Source: Streptomyces tsukubensis
GTDB lineage: Bacteria > Actinomycetota > Actinomycetes > Streptomycetales > Streptomycetaceae
DNA length: 64,000 nucleotides
Direction of reading: 5' to 3'
NCBI RefSeq assembly: GCF_009296025.1
Contig: NZ_CP045178.1
Span: 6,882,001-6,946,000, forward strand
Below are positions 1 to 8,727 of the stretch, piece after piece. The translations under genes and the position numbers were made by a program. The notes below the pieces were generated by a model. The model saw only the letters and a program-made list of their open reading frames with translations, was not told the DNA's origin and made no database searches. Numbering within the stretch: the stretch's first letter is position 1; every line of letters starts with the position of its first letter.

Positions 1-348
1 GTCGGGATCACCGCTGAGCGCGTCCCTGATGTACGCCCGCCCGGCGGGTGAGGCCATCTCGTCGAGGAACTGTTCGGCCCAGGCGTGGAGGTCGTCCCGC
101 AGCGCGCCATGGTCTTTTGGCGGGGCCTCGGGACGCAGCCGTTCCACGGCGACATCGGCCAACAGCTCGTGGAGATCACCCCACCGCCGGTAGACGGTGG
201 AGGGCGTCACCGAGGCGCGCGCGGCCACCATGGGGACCGTCAGCCCCTCCCGCCCACGCTCGTCGACGAGTTCCCTGACGGCATCGTGCACGGATCGCTG
301 GACACGGGCGCTCCGCCCCCCTGGTCGTGTTGCTGGCGTCACAGGCAT
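1..348 (-). CDS. TetR family transcriptional regulator (C-terminus cut by window edge)
   Basis: Start codon ATG at 348; the reading frame runs open to base 1, so only the first 116 residues are visible. Residues about 15-65 form a TetR_N helix-turn-helix: the region containing GLTVPMVAARASVTPSTVYRRWGD (positions about 36-59) shows the typical helix 2/turn/recognition-helix pattern ending in YRRW. The rest is the start of the ligand-binding domain. It is divergent from the small membrane gene at 600, and a near-palindrome lies 10 bases upstream of the start, consistent with autoregulation. The ligand is unknown. Confidence 0.85.
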   Translation of the reverse strand, partial: MPVTPATRPGGRSARVQRSVHDAVRELVDERGREGLTVPMVAARASVTPSTVYRRWGDLHELLADVAVERLRPEAPPKDHGALRDDLHAWAEQFLDEMASPAGRAYIRDALSGDPD

Positions 349-357
349 AACCCCCAG

Positions 358-369
358 CTTAACGCTAAG
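358..369. promoter_or_regulatory. Candidate TetR operator (near-palindrome)
   Basis: CTTAACGCTAAG is palindromic at 10 of 12 positions and sits just upstream of the minus-strand TetR start at 348. This is the usual place for an autoregulatory TetR operator. Seen directly; the function is inferred. Confidence 0.4.
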
Positions 370-599
370 AATGAGCTTCTGCGTGTGGCCCGTTCCGCGT
401 CCCGGTGGGGCGTGCGGAGAGCGTGGCGGGTGTCCGGACCGGTCCCTCGCACTCAGCGATCTTGAGTACGGCTACTCATCCGGAAGCGGCGCGCTGCGGC
501 GAAGCTGGAACAGCGGGCGGACAGCAAGTCCCACGGCCACGCAGGAGCCGCGGGCAGAACGAGGAGCCACGGCCACCCGCGGCCGGGACAGGGAGAACG

Positions 600-908
600 A
601 TGTCGGGCAACAAACCGCTGAACGCGGTCGCTGGAAACCTCTTCGCACGCCTCTACCTGGCGGTGTGCGTCCTGCTGCTGATCTGGGTCGCGGTCGACTC
701 GACACTGGTCCCGCACGAGGACGCGTCGTTCGCGGGTGTCGTCCCCCTCATCCTGACCGCCCCCTTCAGTCTCGTCGTTCTGGCCCTGCCCATCAACGGC
801 CTCGCGGGCGTCCTCCTGCCGATCGCCGCGGGCGCCGTCGTCAACGCCTGGCTGATCACCAGGATCGGCAGGGCGACCGGATCCACCCGCCACCGGGCGG
901 GTGCGTGA
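600..908 (+). CDS. Small membrane protein, SCO4225-like
   Basis: A 102-residue protein starting at the ATG at 600, just after a GGGAGA ribosome-binding site. Two to three hydrophobic segments are visible: about residues 17-36 (LYLAVCVLLLIWVAVDS) and about 48-90. A VDS..VPHEDASFA motif lies between the first two. The pattern resembles the short SCO4225-type membrane proteins of streptomycetes, but this is recalled, not searched. No catalytic motif. Divergent from the TetR gene at 1-348. Confidence 0.7.
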   Translation: MSGNKPLNAVAGNLFARLYLAVCVLLLIWVAVDSTLVPHEDASFAGVVPLILTAPFSLVVLALPINGLAGVLLPIAAGAVVNAWLITRIGRATGSTRHRAGA

Positions 909-1034
909 CCCTGCGGGACGGGCGCGGCCGGCGGGCCGGGCGATCCGGAGGGACGCCGCGGGATCCGCGAACTGCGGCAACCGGACAGAAGATGTGCTCC
1001 CGGCACGTCCCGCCAGGGGAGATATCCTCCGGAG

Positions 1035-1820
1035 ATGCCGTCACCCACCCCGTCCGCCCACGCCCACCGTGGTCTCCTGACAGAGCGCATCGCCCGGCAG
1101 CTCGAACACGACATCAGGTCGGGGGCGATCGCCGTCGGCACCAAGCTGCCGTCCGAGCGGGAGCTGGCGGCGCAGTTCGGCTCCAGCAGGAACGTGGTGC
1201 GTGAGGTCTTGCGGCGGCTTGAGGCGCAGCACCTGATCGAGGTCGCGCCCGGTCGCGGTTCCTTCGTACGGGAGCAGAGTTCGGGGCAGGCGCGGGGTTA
1301 TGACGCCCTCTACCGCGCGGGGCGGCCGACCGTGCGGCAGCTGATCGAGGCGAGGCTCCCGCTGGAGGTCGAGACGGTGCGGCTCGCCACCGAGCGGGCC
1401 AGTGAGGCCGACATCGAGGTCATGCGGAGAGCCGTGGACACGTTGGAGTCGGCCTCCGATGTCGTCGTCAAGGCGCAGGCCGACATGGACTTCCACGACG
1501 CCGTCGCGACCGCCAGCGGCAACCCCGTACTGCGGATCATGCTCTCCTCCATCAGCGGGATGATGTTCGAGATGATGCTCCGCTCGAACTCCGACCCCTC
1601 CATCGGCGAACCCGGCGTCCCGCACCACCCCGAGATCTTCGAGGCCATCGAGGCACGTGACGTGGGCCTGGCCTGTGAGCGGATGCGGTCGCACCTGATG
1701 CTCGGGCTGCGGACCTACGGCGCCGACCTCGATGTTCCCGTCAATGTCATGGCCCGCCATCACATCGAGGCGCTACTCGCCGAGTCGGAGGGGCGCAGGG
1801 GCGGTACCACCCTGGCGTGA
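1035..1820 (+). CDS. FadR-subfamily GntR transcriptional regulator
   Basis: 261 residues. An N-terminal winged helix of the GntR type (about residues 12-78; motif KLPSERELAAQFGSSRNVVREVL) is followed by an all-helical FCD ligand domain (about 95-235) with the D..FH metal/ligand pattern in ADMDFHDAV. Such regulators bind small organic acids and repress adjacent catabolic operons. The gene lies directly upstream of, and co-directional with, a sugar ABC importer and a mannonate-dehydratase-like gene. A perfect palindrome matching the FadR-type TNGTNNNACNA pattern lies between them. Inferred role: local repressor of uronate or sugar-acid uptake. Confidence 0.88.
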   Translation: MPSPTPSAHAHRGLLTERIARQLEHDIRSGAIAVGTKLPSERELAAQFGSSRNVVREVLRRLEAQHLIEVAPGRGSFVREQSSGQARGYDALYRAGRPTVRQLIEARLPLEVETVRLATERASEADIEVMRRAVDTLESASDVVVKAQADMDFHDAVATASGNPVLRIMLSSISGMMFEMMLRSNSDPSIGEPGVPHHPEIFEAIEARDVGLACERMRSHLMLGLRTYGADLDVPVNVMARHHIEALLAESEGRRGGTTLA

Positions 1821-1971
1821 CCCCGGCCCCGCCCTCTCGTGAGTGAGCCGTCACTCCGTCCCCGCGGGCCCTCGCCGCTCCGTTTTCCCACCCCTCCCCG
1901 GAGCCTCTCCGTCCGTTTGTGGTGTCCAGGGTCTGGTCAGCTCACGTCGCTCCTGTTAATCTCCCGTCGTT

Positions 1972-2000
1972 CGGTCCAACTGGTCCTACCAGTTGGACCG
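1972..2000. promoter_or_regulatory. FadR/GntR-type operator, perfect palindrome
   Basis: Arms CGGTCCAACTGGT (1972-1984) and ACCAGTTGGACCG (1988-2000) are exact reverse complements around the spacer CCT. The centre TGGTCCTACCA fits the FadR-subfamily consensus TNGTNNNACNA. It lies between the GntR gene (ends 1820) and the ABC binding-protein gene (starts 2090), about 90 bases before its start. Confidence 0.75.
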
Positions 2001-2019
2001 GGTCGATCGGTGATCGAAA

Positions 2020-2072
2020 GAGACCCGGTGACCGACAGAGACCCGGTGACCGGGAGAGACCCCGAGATCGAG
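2020..2072. repeat. Short direct repeats in the ABC operon leader
   Basis: GAGACCCGGTGACCG occurs at 2020-2034 and again at 2039-2053 (19-base period), followed by a degenerate third copy ending near 2072. They fill the untranslated leader between the operator and the start at 2090. Function unknown; could be a secondary regulator site. Confidence 0.5.
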
Positions 2073-2089
2073 AGAGACGAGGGACAAAG

Positions 2090-3409
2090 ATGTCCACGAG
2101 CCGCCAGTCTCCGAGCCGCCGCTCCTTCGGGCGGCTGGCCGCGGGGGTCGCGGGCGCGGCGGGGCTCGCGGCGATCAGCGGGTGCGCGCCCGGGGCGGGG
2201 AAACCGTCCAGGAGCACCCCGTTGCGGATCATGGCGATCAACCATGTCTGGTCGCAGGCGATCCGCCGCCGTACCAAGGAGTTCGAGGAGCGGATCGGGC
2301 GCCGCGTCTCGATGACCCTGCTCACCGCCGACCAACTCGCGAGCAGCTACAACGTGAAGCTCAACGCCTCCGGCACGGATGTGGACGTCATGATGGTCCG
2401 CGCCCTCCAGGAGCAACTGGTCTTCGCGCACAACGGCTGGCTGACCGACCTCACCGACCGGGTGAAGGGCGACGCCGACTTTGGCTGGAGCGACTTCCAG
2501 AAGGCGCCGCGCGACGCGTCCGTCACCTCGGGGAAGGTCCTCAGCGTGCCCGTGGTGACCGAGCGCCCCGCCCTCTACTACCGCAAGGACCTCGTGGAGG
2601 ACCTGGGCGGACCGCCGAAGACACTCGATGCGCTCCTGCACGCCTCGCTCGAACTCACCGACCGTAGGAAGAACTTCTACGGCTACGTCGGACGTGGACA
2701 GCGCAACGGCGCGGTCTCCCAGTGGTCGAGCTTCCTCTACTCCCACGGCGGGGATTTCGTCGTGGAGGGAAAGTCCGCCATCGGGAGCCCCGAGGCCCTC
2801 GCCGCCTACGAGTACTACGGAAAGCTGCTGGCCAAGGCCGGGCCGCCCGGAGCCACCAACATGAGCCTCGAACAGGCCATGCCGATCTTCGCGCAGGGCA
2901 AGGCCGCCTTCTACATCGACGCCGACGCGATCTACAGCAGCTTCCTCGACCCCAAGAACTCGACGGTCCGCGAGACGGTCGGCTTCGCCCCCTTCCCCGC
3001 GGGACCCGCGGGAGCACGGCCGCACAACATCCCGTCCTGGAGTCTCGGCATCAACCGGTTCTCCCTCCTGCGGGACGACGCCTGGGAGTTCATCCGCTGG
3101 GCGTCGAGCCCGAAAATGGTCGCCGCACTCCAGGCCGACGGGATACCCGGCGCCCGCGCCTCCGCGTGGGCCGACCGGAAGACCCTCGCCTCCTTCCCGC
3201 CGCAGCTCGCCGAGGCCATGCGGGTCAACGCGGAACGCGGCCTCGGCTACGACCGGCCGCGCGTCCTCCAGGTGGGCCGGGCCAGGGACATCGTCGGCAG
3301 GCCACTGGTCGCGGGGATCCTCGGCAACCGCGTCGAGCCGGTCGTCCGTGACGCCGACGCGGAGTTCGCCGATTTCCTCGTCCGCGACAACCGTCACAAG
3401 GAGTCCTGA
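2090..3409 (+). CDS. Sugar ABC transporter substrate-binding lipoprotein
   Basis: 439 residues from the ATG at 2090; the longer upstream frame is the repeat leader and is unlikely to be translated. An N-terminal twin-arginine-like segment (SRRSFGRL) and a hydrophobic stretch end in a lipobox-like AISGC, so the mature protein is probably membrane-anchored. The rest is a family-1 extracellular solute-binding fold, with typical motifs such as VPVVTERPALYYRKDL, PKTLDAL and the later GKAAFYIDADA. It delivers a carbohydrate or sugar acid to the permeases encoded next; its stop overlaps the next start by one base. Confidence 0.9.
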   Translation: MSTSRQSPSRRSFGRLAAGVAGAAGLAAISGCAPGAGKPSRSTPLRIMAINHVWSQAIRRRTKEFEERIGRRVSMTLLTADQLASSYNVKLNASGTDVDVMMVRALQEQLVFAHNGWLTDLTDRVKGDADFGWSDFQKAPRDASVTSGKVLSVPVVTERPALYYRKDLVEDLGGPPKTLDALLHASLELTDRRKNFYGYVGRGQRNGAVSQWSSFLYSHGGDFVVEGKSAIGSPEALAAYEYYGKLLAKAGPPGATNMSLEQAMPIFAQGKAAFYIDADAIYSSFLDPKNSTVRETVGFAPFPAGPAGARPHNIPSWSLGINRFSLLRDDAWEFIRWASSPKMVAALQADGIPGARASAWADRKTLASFPPQLAEAMRVNAERGLGYDRPRVLQVGRARDIVGRPLVAGILGNRVEPVVRDADAEFADFLVRDNRHKES

Positions 3410-4365
3410 TGACGACCACAGAGGTCTCCCCCGGCCGGTCGGACACCCTGGCACCCCGGCAGCCCAACCGCCGCCCGCCCCGCACCTTCGAACAGGCCAA
3501 CCGGCGGCTGAAGTGGACGATGCTCGCCCCCGCGCTGCTCTTCGTCGGCCTGATGATCGTCTTCCCGCTCTTCTTCACGCTCGACCTGAGCTTCACCGAC
3601 GCCTTCGGGGCGGTGAACGCGGGCAAGGACCACGTGGGTCTGCGCAACTTCACCGACGCGCTCGGCGACGCCCGCCGCTTCTGGCCCGCCGCCCGTCGCA
3701 CCGTGCTCTTCACCGTCGGCGCGGTGGTCCTGGAGACAGCCCTCGGCCTCGCCCTCGCGATGCTCATGCGCAAGCCCTTCCGCGGCATGCGGTGGGTGCG
3801 CACCATCCTGATCATCCCGCTGCTCACGACCCCGGTCGCCATCGGCATCCTGTGGCTGCTGATCCTCGACCCCACCAACGGCATCGCCAACCACCTGCTG
3901 TCCGGGATCGGCCTTCCCCCGCAGGAGTTCCTCGGCTCGGTGAGTCAGTCACTGCCGACGCTCATGCTCATCGACGTGTGGCAGTGGACACCGATGATGA
4001 CCCTGCTGCTCCTCGCCGGGCTCACCACACTGCCGGAAGAGCCCGAGGAAGCCGCGCTGGTCGACGGGGCAGGGCCCTGGCAGCGTTTCAGGTACGTGAT
4101 CCTGCCGATGCTCGGCCCGACCCTCGCGACCGCCCTCGTCCTGCGCGCGGTCGACGCCCTCAAGACCTTCGACATCCTCTACGCGACCAAGGGCCCGGGT
4201 GGCGGCTCCGACTTCGAGGTGGAGACCCTCAACGTGTACGCGTACGGGCTGACCTTCGACTACCAGGAGTACGGGCTCGCCGCCGCCGTCCTGGTCCTGT
4301 TCACGCTGTTCATCGTCGGCGTCGTGGTGCTGCTGCGCCGCCGTTCAGGAAAGGGTGGGGCATGA
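3409..4365 (+). CDS. ABC transporter permease (MalF/UgpA type)
   Basis: 318 residues with six predicted membrane helices, the first at about residues 37-58 (MLAPALLFVGLMIVFPLFF). The cytoplasmic EAA loop is seen at about residues 209-230 (EPEEAALVDGAGPWQRFRYVILP). It overlaps the binding-protein stop (TGATG) and the second permease start (ATGA), so the three are translationally coupled. No ATPase is encoded nearby; in streptomycetes a shared MsiK-like ATPase commonly energises such importers (known of the family, inferred here). Confidence 0.9.
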   Translation: MTTTEVSPGRSDTLAPRQPNRRPPRTFEQANRRLKWTMLAPALLFVGLMIVFPLFFTLDLSFTDAFGAVNAGKDHVGLRNFTDALGDARRFWPAARRTVLFTVGAVVLETALGLALAMLMRKPFRGMRWVRTILIIPLLTTPVAIGILWLLILDPTNGIANHLLSGIGLPPQEFLGSVSQSLPTLMLIDVWQWTPMMTLLLLAGLTTLPEEPEEAALVDGAGPWQRFRYVILPMLGPTLATALVLRAVDALKTFDILYATKGPGGGSDFEVETLNVYAYGLTFDYQEYGLAAAVLVLFTLFIVGVVVLLRRRSGKGGA

Positions 4366-5210
4366 GTGCCGCCGCTTCTCCCGTCGCGCGGCGCACCGCG
4401 CGGCGCACGTACGCCGGTTGGCTCCGTGGCCTCGCCATCGCCGTCGTGACACTGATCTTCGCGCTGCCGGTGATCTGGATGTTCGCCGCCGCGTTCAAGA
4501 CCAACGTGCAGGTCACCGATCCGTCCGTGGGGCTGTGGTTCAAACCGACCCTCGACAACTTCCGCAGCATCGTCGAAGCCGGGCAGATCGTCCGCTCGAT
4601 GGGCAACTCCCTGCTCATCGGTGTCGTGTCGACCGTCCTCTCCGCCGTGATCGCCGTACCCGCGGCCTGGGCGGTGGGCCGCTTCAGCATGCACCGCACC
4701 GGGTCACTGATCCTCGTCGCCCGTATCGTCCCCGCCATCTCGCTGCTCGTGCCCTGGTACTACCTCTTCGCCAAGGCGGGGCTCGTCGGCTCCTACACGG
4801 TGCTGATCCTCAGTCACATGTTCGTCTCGGTGCCGCTCATCATGTGGATCATGATCAGTTTCTTCGCGGGGCTCCCGGTCGAGTTGGAGGAAGCGGCGCG
4901 CACCGACGGACTCTCCGCCTTCGGGGCCTTCTGGCGCATCACGCTGCCGCTGGCCGCCCCCGGCACCGCGACCGCGTCGCTGCTGGCCTTCGTCTTCAGC
5001 TGGAACAACTTCATGTTCGCCCTCGTCTTCGCCGACGACCGCACCCAGACCGTCCCCGTGACCCTGTTCAACTTCATCTCCTACGCGAGCACCGACTGGG
5101 GCGGCCTGATGGCCGCGGCGACCCTCATCACGGTGCCCGTCGTACTCGCCGCGATCCTCGGCCAGAAGTACCTGGTCGCCGGGTTGACCTCGGGCGCCAC
5201 CAAGGGCTGA
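4362..5210 (+). CDS. ABC transporter permease (MalG/UgpE type)
   Basis: 282 residues from the ATG at 4362, overlapping the previous stop by four bases. Six hydrophobic helices; the first (about 22-44) contains LRGLAIAVVTLIFALPVIWM. The EAA loop is ELEEAARTDGLSAFGAFWRI at about residues 172-191. It forms the inner-membrane channel with the upstream permease. Confidence 0.9.
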   Translation: MSAAASPVARRTARRTYAGWLRGLAIAVVTLIFALPVIWMFAAAFKTNVQVTDPSVGLWFKPTLDNFRSIVEAGQIVRSMGNSLLIGVVSTVLSAVIAVPAAWAVGRFSMHRTGSLILVARIVPAISLLVPWYYLFAKAGLVGSYTVLILSHMFVSVPLIMWIMISFFAGLPVELEEAARTDGLSAFGAFWRITLPLAAPGTATASLLAFVFSWNNFMFALVFADDRTQTVPVTLFNFISYASTDWGGLMAAATLITVPVVLAAILGQKYLVAGLTSGATKG

Positions 5211-5327
5211 GCCCCCGCCACCACCCGCGCTCGCCCCTCCCGCACCACCCCTCGTCCCGCACCACCCCTCGTACAAGCCGCACCCTCGTACAGCCGCCCC
5301 GACGGCTCCACGGAAAGAGCAGACATC

Positions 5328-6539
5328 ATGAAGATCGTCGACGCGAAGGTCGTCGTCACCAGTCCGGGCCGTAACTTCGTCACGCTGCGGATAACGACCG
5401 ACGAAGGTCTCACCGGGCTCGGCGACGCCACGCTCAACGGCCGTGAACTCGCGGTCGTCAGCTACCTGCGCGACCATGTCGCCCCCCTGCTCATCGGCCT
5501 CGACCCGCACAGGATCGAGGACACCTGGCAGTCGCTCTACCGGGGCGCGTACTGGCGGCGCGGCCCCGTCACGATGGCCGCGATCGCCGCCGTGGACGTC
5601 GCCCTGTGGGACATCAAGGCGAAGGCCGCGGGCCTGCCGCTCTACCAGCTCCTCGGCGGCGCGAGCCGCGACCGGGTGGCCACCTACGGCCACGCCAGCG
5701 GCCGTGACCTGCCGGAACTCTTCGACTCCGTACGGCAGAAGCTGGAGCTCGGCTACCCGGCGATCCGTATCCAGACCGGCGTGCCAGGACTCAGGACCGT
5801 CTACGGCGTGGGCGGTTCGGCCGCCGCCCCCGCCGACCCGACAGGGCACCCGCGGCCGGTCGTGGAGGACTGGGACACCGCCGCCTACCTCCGCCACCTG
5901 CCCACCGTCTTCGAGGCAGTGCGCTCCGAGTTCGGCGCGGAGCTCCCGCTGCTGCACGACGCCCACCACCGGCTCACCCCCGTCCAGGCGGGCAGGCTCG
6001 GCAAGGAACTGGAGCCGTACCGGCTCTTCTGGCTGGAGGACTGCACACCCGCCGAGAACCAGGAGGCCCTGCGCCTGGTGCGCGGGAACACCGTGACACC
6101 GCTCGCCATCGGTGAGGTGTTCAACACGGTCCACGACTACCAGGCCCTGATCACCGAGCAGTTGATCGACTACGCGCGCTCGGCCGTCACCCACTTCGGC
6201 GGGATCTCCCCGCTCAGGAAACTCTTCGACTTCGCCGCGCAGTACCAGGTCAAGAGCGCGGTGCACGGCCCCGAGGACATCTCGCCCGTCGGTATGGCCG
6301 CCGCCGTCCACCTCGACCTCGCCGTCCACAACTTCGGCATCCAGGAGTACGCGGGCCACACCCCCCTGACCGAGGAGGTGTTCCGTCACGCGTACACCTT
6401 CACCGACGGGCACCTGCACCCGGGCGAGGCCCCCGGCATCGGTGTCGAACTGGACGAGGAACTCGCCGCCGCGCACCCGTACAAGCCGGACTACCTGCCG
6501 GTCAACCGGCTTCAGGACGGCACCGTGCACGACTGGTAG
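5328..6539 (+). CDS. Mannonate dehydratase-like enolase superfamily protein (ManD/RspA group)
   Basis: 403 residues, the usual ManD length. It starts [18 protein letters not shown] and has the family features: the N-terminal capping domain with [17 protein letters not shown], then a TIM barrel with metal-ligand regions [20 protein letters not shown] and LAIGEVFN, and [10 protein letters not shown]. The ManD group dehydrates D-mannonate (and in some members D-gluconate) to 2-keto-3-deoxy acids; many RspA members have weak or other activities. Position after the ABC importer suggests the imported ligand is a hexuronate or aldonate. An RBS (GGAAAGAG) precedes the ATG. Weakly spaced from the permease (117 bases) but probably the same operon. 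Confidence 0.88.
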   Translation: MKIVDAKVVVTSPGRNFVTLRITTDEGLTGLGDATLNGRELAVVSYLRDHVAPLLIGLDPHRIEDTWQSLYRGAYWRRGPVTMAAIAAVDVALWDIKAKAAGLPLYQLLGGASRDRVATYGHASGRDLPELFDSVRQKLELGYPAIRIQTGVPGLRTVYGVGGSAAAPADPTGHPRPVVEDWDTAAYLRHLPTVFEAVRSEFGAELPLLHDAHHRLTPVQAGRLGKELEPYRLFWLEDCTPAENQEALRLVRGNTVTPLAIGEVFNTVHDYQALITEQLIDYARSAVTHFGGISPLRKLFDFAAQYQVKSAVHGPEDISPVGMAAAVHLDLAVHNFGIQEYAGHTPLTEEVFRHAYTFTDGHLHPGEAPGIGVELDEELAAAHPYKPDYLPVNRLQDGTVHDW

Positions 6540-6559
6540 CCACCGTCGGGCGGGCCGCA

Positions 6560-6602
6560 CGGCGCCCGCGAGCGGTGCCCGCGAGCCGTTACGTGGGCGC
6601 CG
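6560..6602. terminator. Possible terminator hairpin after the uptake operon
   Basis: Arms CGGCGCCC (6560-6567) and GGGCGCCG (6595-6602) can pair across a 27-base loop just after the dehydratase stop at 6539. No U-tract, as is common in high-GC actinomycetes. The stem is short and the loop long, so this is tentative. Confidence 0.35.
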
Positions 6603-6743
6603 GGCCGCACGGCACGTAGGCCCCGCCGGTCCGGCGCCCTCCTGCCCCGGCGCACCGGCCGGGGCAGGCCGCTCGGCATAATCGGCACCGCTGCACGCCC
6701 GCGCCGTACGGGTGTGGCGACCGAAGAAGGAAGCGGACCCGAC

Positions 6744-7250
6744 GTGGCCGCCGCTCTCACCCTCGCGCCGATGGGCCGGGGCCATGCCCAGCGGGTGCTT
6801 GCCATCCATCAGGCGGGGATCGAGGAGGGCGAAGCCACCTTCGAGACCGCCGCTCCCACCTGGGAGGAGTTCGACAGCGCCGAGCTCGGGGCTCACCGCT
6901 TCGTCGCCCTCGCGGACGACGGCGAGGTGCTCGGCTGGGTCGCCGTGTCGGCGGTCTCGGCCAGATCCGCCTACGCGGGGCTGGTGGAACACTCCGTCCA
7001 CGTGCACAGGGAAGCACGCGGCGGCGGGGTGGCCGGAGCCCTGCTGGAGAGGCTGATCACCTCGACGGAGGCGGCGGGTGTCCGGACGATCCAGTCCGGC
7101 ATCTTTCCCGAGAGCACCGCGAGCCTCGCCCTCCACCAGCGGGCCGGTTTCCGGCTCATCGGTACGCGGGAGCGCGTCGGCCGGCTGCGCGGGGTGCGGC
7201 GCGACGTACTACTGCTGGAGCGGCGCAGCCCCGTCGGTCGACTGACCTGA
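6744..7250 (+). CDS. GNAT family N-acetyltransferase (phosphinothricin acetyltransferase-like)
   Basis: 168 residues if translation starts at the GTG at 6744, which has AAGAAGGAAG about ten bases upstream; an earlier in-frame GTG at 6714 lacks an RBS. The fold follows the Pat/YncA pattern: IHQAGIEEGEATFET near the N-terminus, GWVAVSAVS, then the acetyl-CoA loop VHREARGGGVAGALLERL, and a C-terminal LHQRAGFRLIGTRERVGRLRG. It probably acetylates a small amine or amino-acid analogue; the substrate cannot be told. Confidence 0.85.
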   Translation: MAAALTLAPMGRGHAQRVLAIHQAGIEEGEATFETAAPTWEEFDSAELGAHRFVALADDGEVLGWVAVSAVSARSAYAGLVEHSVHVHREARGGGVAGALLERLITSTEAAGVRTIQSGIFPESTASLALHQRAGFRLIGTRERVGRLRGVRRDVLLLERRSPVGRLT

Positions 7251-7298
7251 TGGTCACCGGCGCGTACGCGTCCCGGGGGCGCGGACGCCTGTCACAGC

Positions 7299-7484
7299 AT
7301 GAGCATCCTGCCGGTCGACCCCAGCGACAAGGACACCAAGCCGTTCGTGCCGAGCAAGGTCCTGATCACCCCGCCCAACGAGACCACCCACGTCGACCTG
7401 GACTGGCCCTACGGCGGCGCCATCCTCGACCAGTCCGGCGCCACCCGCCCCGGCACCTTCGTCGCCCCGATCGTCATCGGCTGA
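7299..7484 (+). CDS. Small hypothetical protein
   Basis: 61 residues from an ATG at 7299. Rich in Pro, Asp and Thr, with no membrane segment or recognised motif; composition is that of a soluble peptide. RBS is weak. It lies between the GNAT and FBP genes. It may be a real small gene because no other frame is convincing here, but it could be chance. Confidence 0.4.
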   Translation: MSILPVDPSDKDTKPFVPSKVLITPPNETTHVDLDWPYGGAILDQSGATRPGTFVAPIVIG

Positions 7485-7628
7485 CGCACTTCACCTCACG
7501 GGCGGACATCCGCGAGCAGCCCCCGGTCACGGGAGGCGGCTCGCGAGGGACAAGGGACCGACCGCCCCGGCAAACTAACTCAATAAACCATTTGCCTAAT
7601 AGCTTTAGGAAAGCTACTCTCGCTGCCT

Positions 7629-8126
7629 GTGAGACCCCGTACTGAGCCAGAGATCCGCAAGTCGTTCATCAACTGCACCAAGGGAGAGGCCACGCGGCTG
7701 CGTATACCCAAGGACCTTGAGGAGCGCCCGTGGGACGACCTCGATTTCCTCGGGTGGCGCGACCCGGGAGCTCCCGACCGTGCCTACCTGGTCGCCGAAC
7801 GTGACGGCACCCTCCAGGGTGTCGCCCTACGGGCGGTGTCCTCGGCCGGCCGCGCCTTCACCTCGCGCAGCATGTGCTCCCTGTGCCTGACCACCCACAC
7901 GGGCGGCGGAGTGGCGCTCATGACAGCGCGCCGCACGGGCGAGGCCGGACGGCAGGGCAACACCGTCGGCCAGTACCTCTGCGCCGACCTGGCCTGCTCC
8001 CTCTACGTCAGGGGCAAGCGGCACACCTCGGCGGGCATGAGTTTCGACGAGACCCTCTCCGTGGACGAGAAGACCGCCCGCATGCTGGGCAACTTGACCG
8101 AATTCATCGGCAAGGTGACCGCGTAG
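7629..8126 (+). CDS. FBP-domain (treble-clef zinc finger) protein
   Basis: 165 residues from a GTG at 7629. The C-terminal half carries a four-Cys treble-clef pattern: CSLC at about residues 83-86 and CADLAC at about 118-123. This matches the FBP/FusB-like C-terminal domain whose studied members bind elongation factor G. An AT-rich stretch (7570-7620) upstream is a likely promoter. Inferred role: ribosome or EF-G-associated factor; not proven. Confidence 0.8.
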   Translation: MRPRTEPEIRKSFINCTKGEATRLRIPKDLEERPWDDLDFLGWRDPGAPDRAYLVAERDGTLQGVALRAVSSAGRAFTSRSMCSLCLTTHTGGGVALMTARRTGEAGRQGNTVGQYLCADLACSLYVRGKRHTSAGMSFDETLSVDEKTARMLGNLTEFIGKVTA

Positions 8127-8199
8127 GGCGGGTCCGGCCCCGAGTGGGGCGTATTAATCAGGATGAAGTGCCGATGCCGTACCGCGCATACTGGCCGAC

Positions 8200-8571
8200 A
8201 TGCCTGTTTCGCTGCACCACATCGTCATCGACGCGCACGACCTCCCTCGACTGGCCCGATTCTGGGCCGAGGTACTGGGTTGGAAGATCCTTTCCGAGAA
8301 GGAACGGGAGGTGGTGATCGGGCCGGAGGAGACCGCGCCCACCGGGATCTGCTTCATGCCGGTGACGGACCCCAAGGCTGTCAAGAACCGTCTGCACCTC
8401 GACCTGACCACGATCGCGGAGGACCGCGACGCCGAGATCGAGCGCCTTCTCGCGCTCGGCGCCCGACACGCGGATGTCGGGCAGACGGGCGACGAGTCCT
8501 GGACTGTTCTGGCGGACATCGAGGGAAACGAGTTCTGCGTGGTCCGGCCGAAGGCCACACTTATCGGCTGA
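8200..8571 (+). CDS. VOC family (glyoxalase-like) protein
   Basis: 123 residues, a single vicinal-oxygen-chelate domain. It opens with the typical SLHHIVIDAHDLPRLARFWAEVLGW and ends with the second half LHLDLTT...DIEGNEFCVVRP. The pattern is that of the Glyoxalase_6-like group common in streptomycetes, whose substrates are mostly unknown. Stands alone, convergent with the dehydrogenase at 8728-9822. Confidence 0.85.
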   Translation: MPVSLHHIVIDAHDLPRLARFWAEVLGWKILSEKEREVVIGPEETAPTGICFMPVTDPKAVKNRLHLDLTTIAEDRDAEIERLLALGARHADVGQTGDESWTVLADIEGNEFCVVRPKATLIG

Positions 8572-8727
8572 GCCGACCGCACCGTGCACCGGCCCGGCCG
8601 ATCGGTCCGTGACGGCCGAGCCCCACACCTCAGGTGGTCGAGCGGGGGCGTCCGCGACGGACCTCGCGGCCGTACGGCGCAGAGCCGCCCCCTCGGCGCG
8701 GCCGCTCCCACGGCCGAGTCGTGGATG

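Noticed and set aside
4704..7136. Minus-strand 810-codon open frame opposite permease and dehydratase
   Set aside because: Overlaps three recognised plus-strand genes and is typical high-GC antisense openness.
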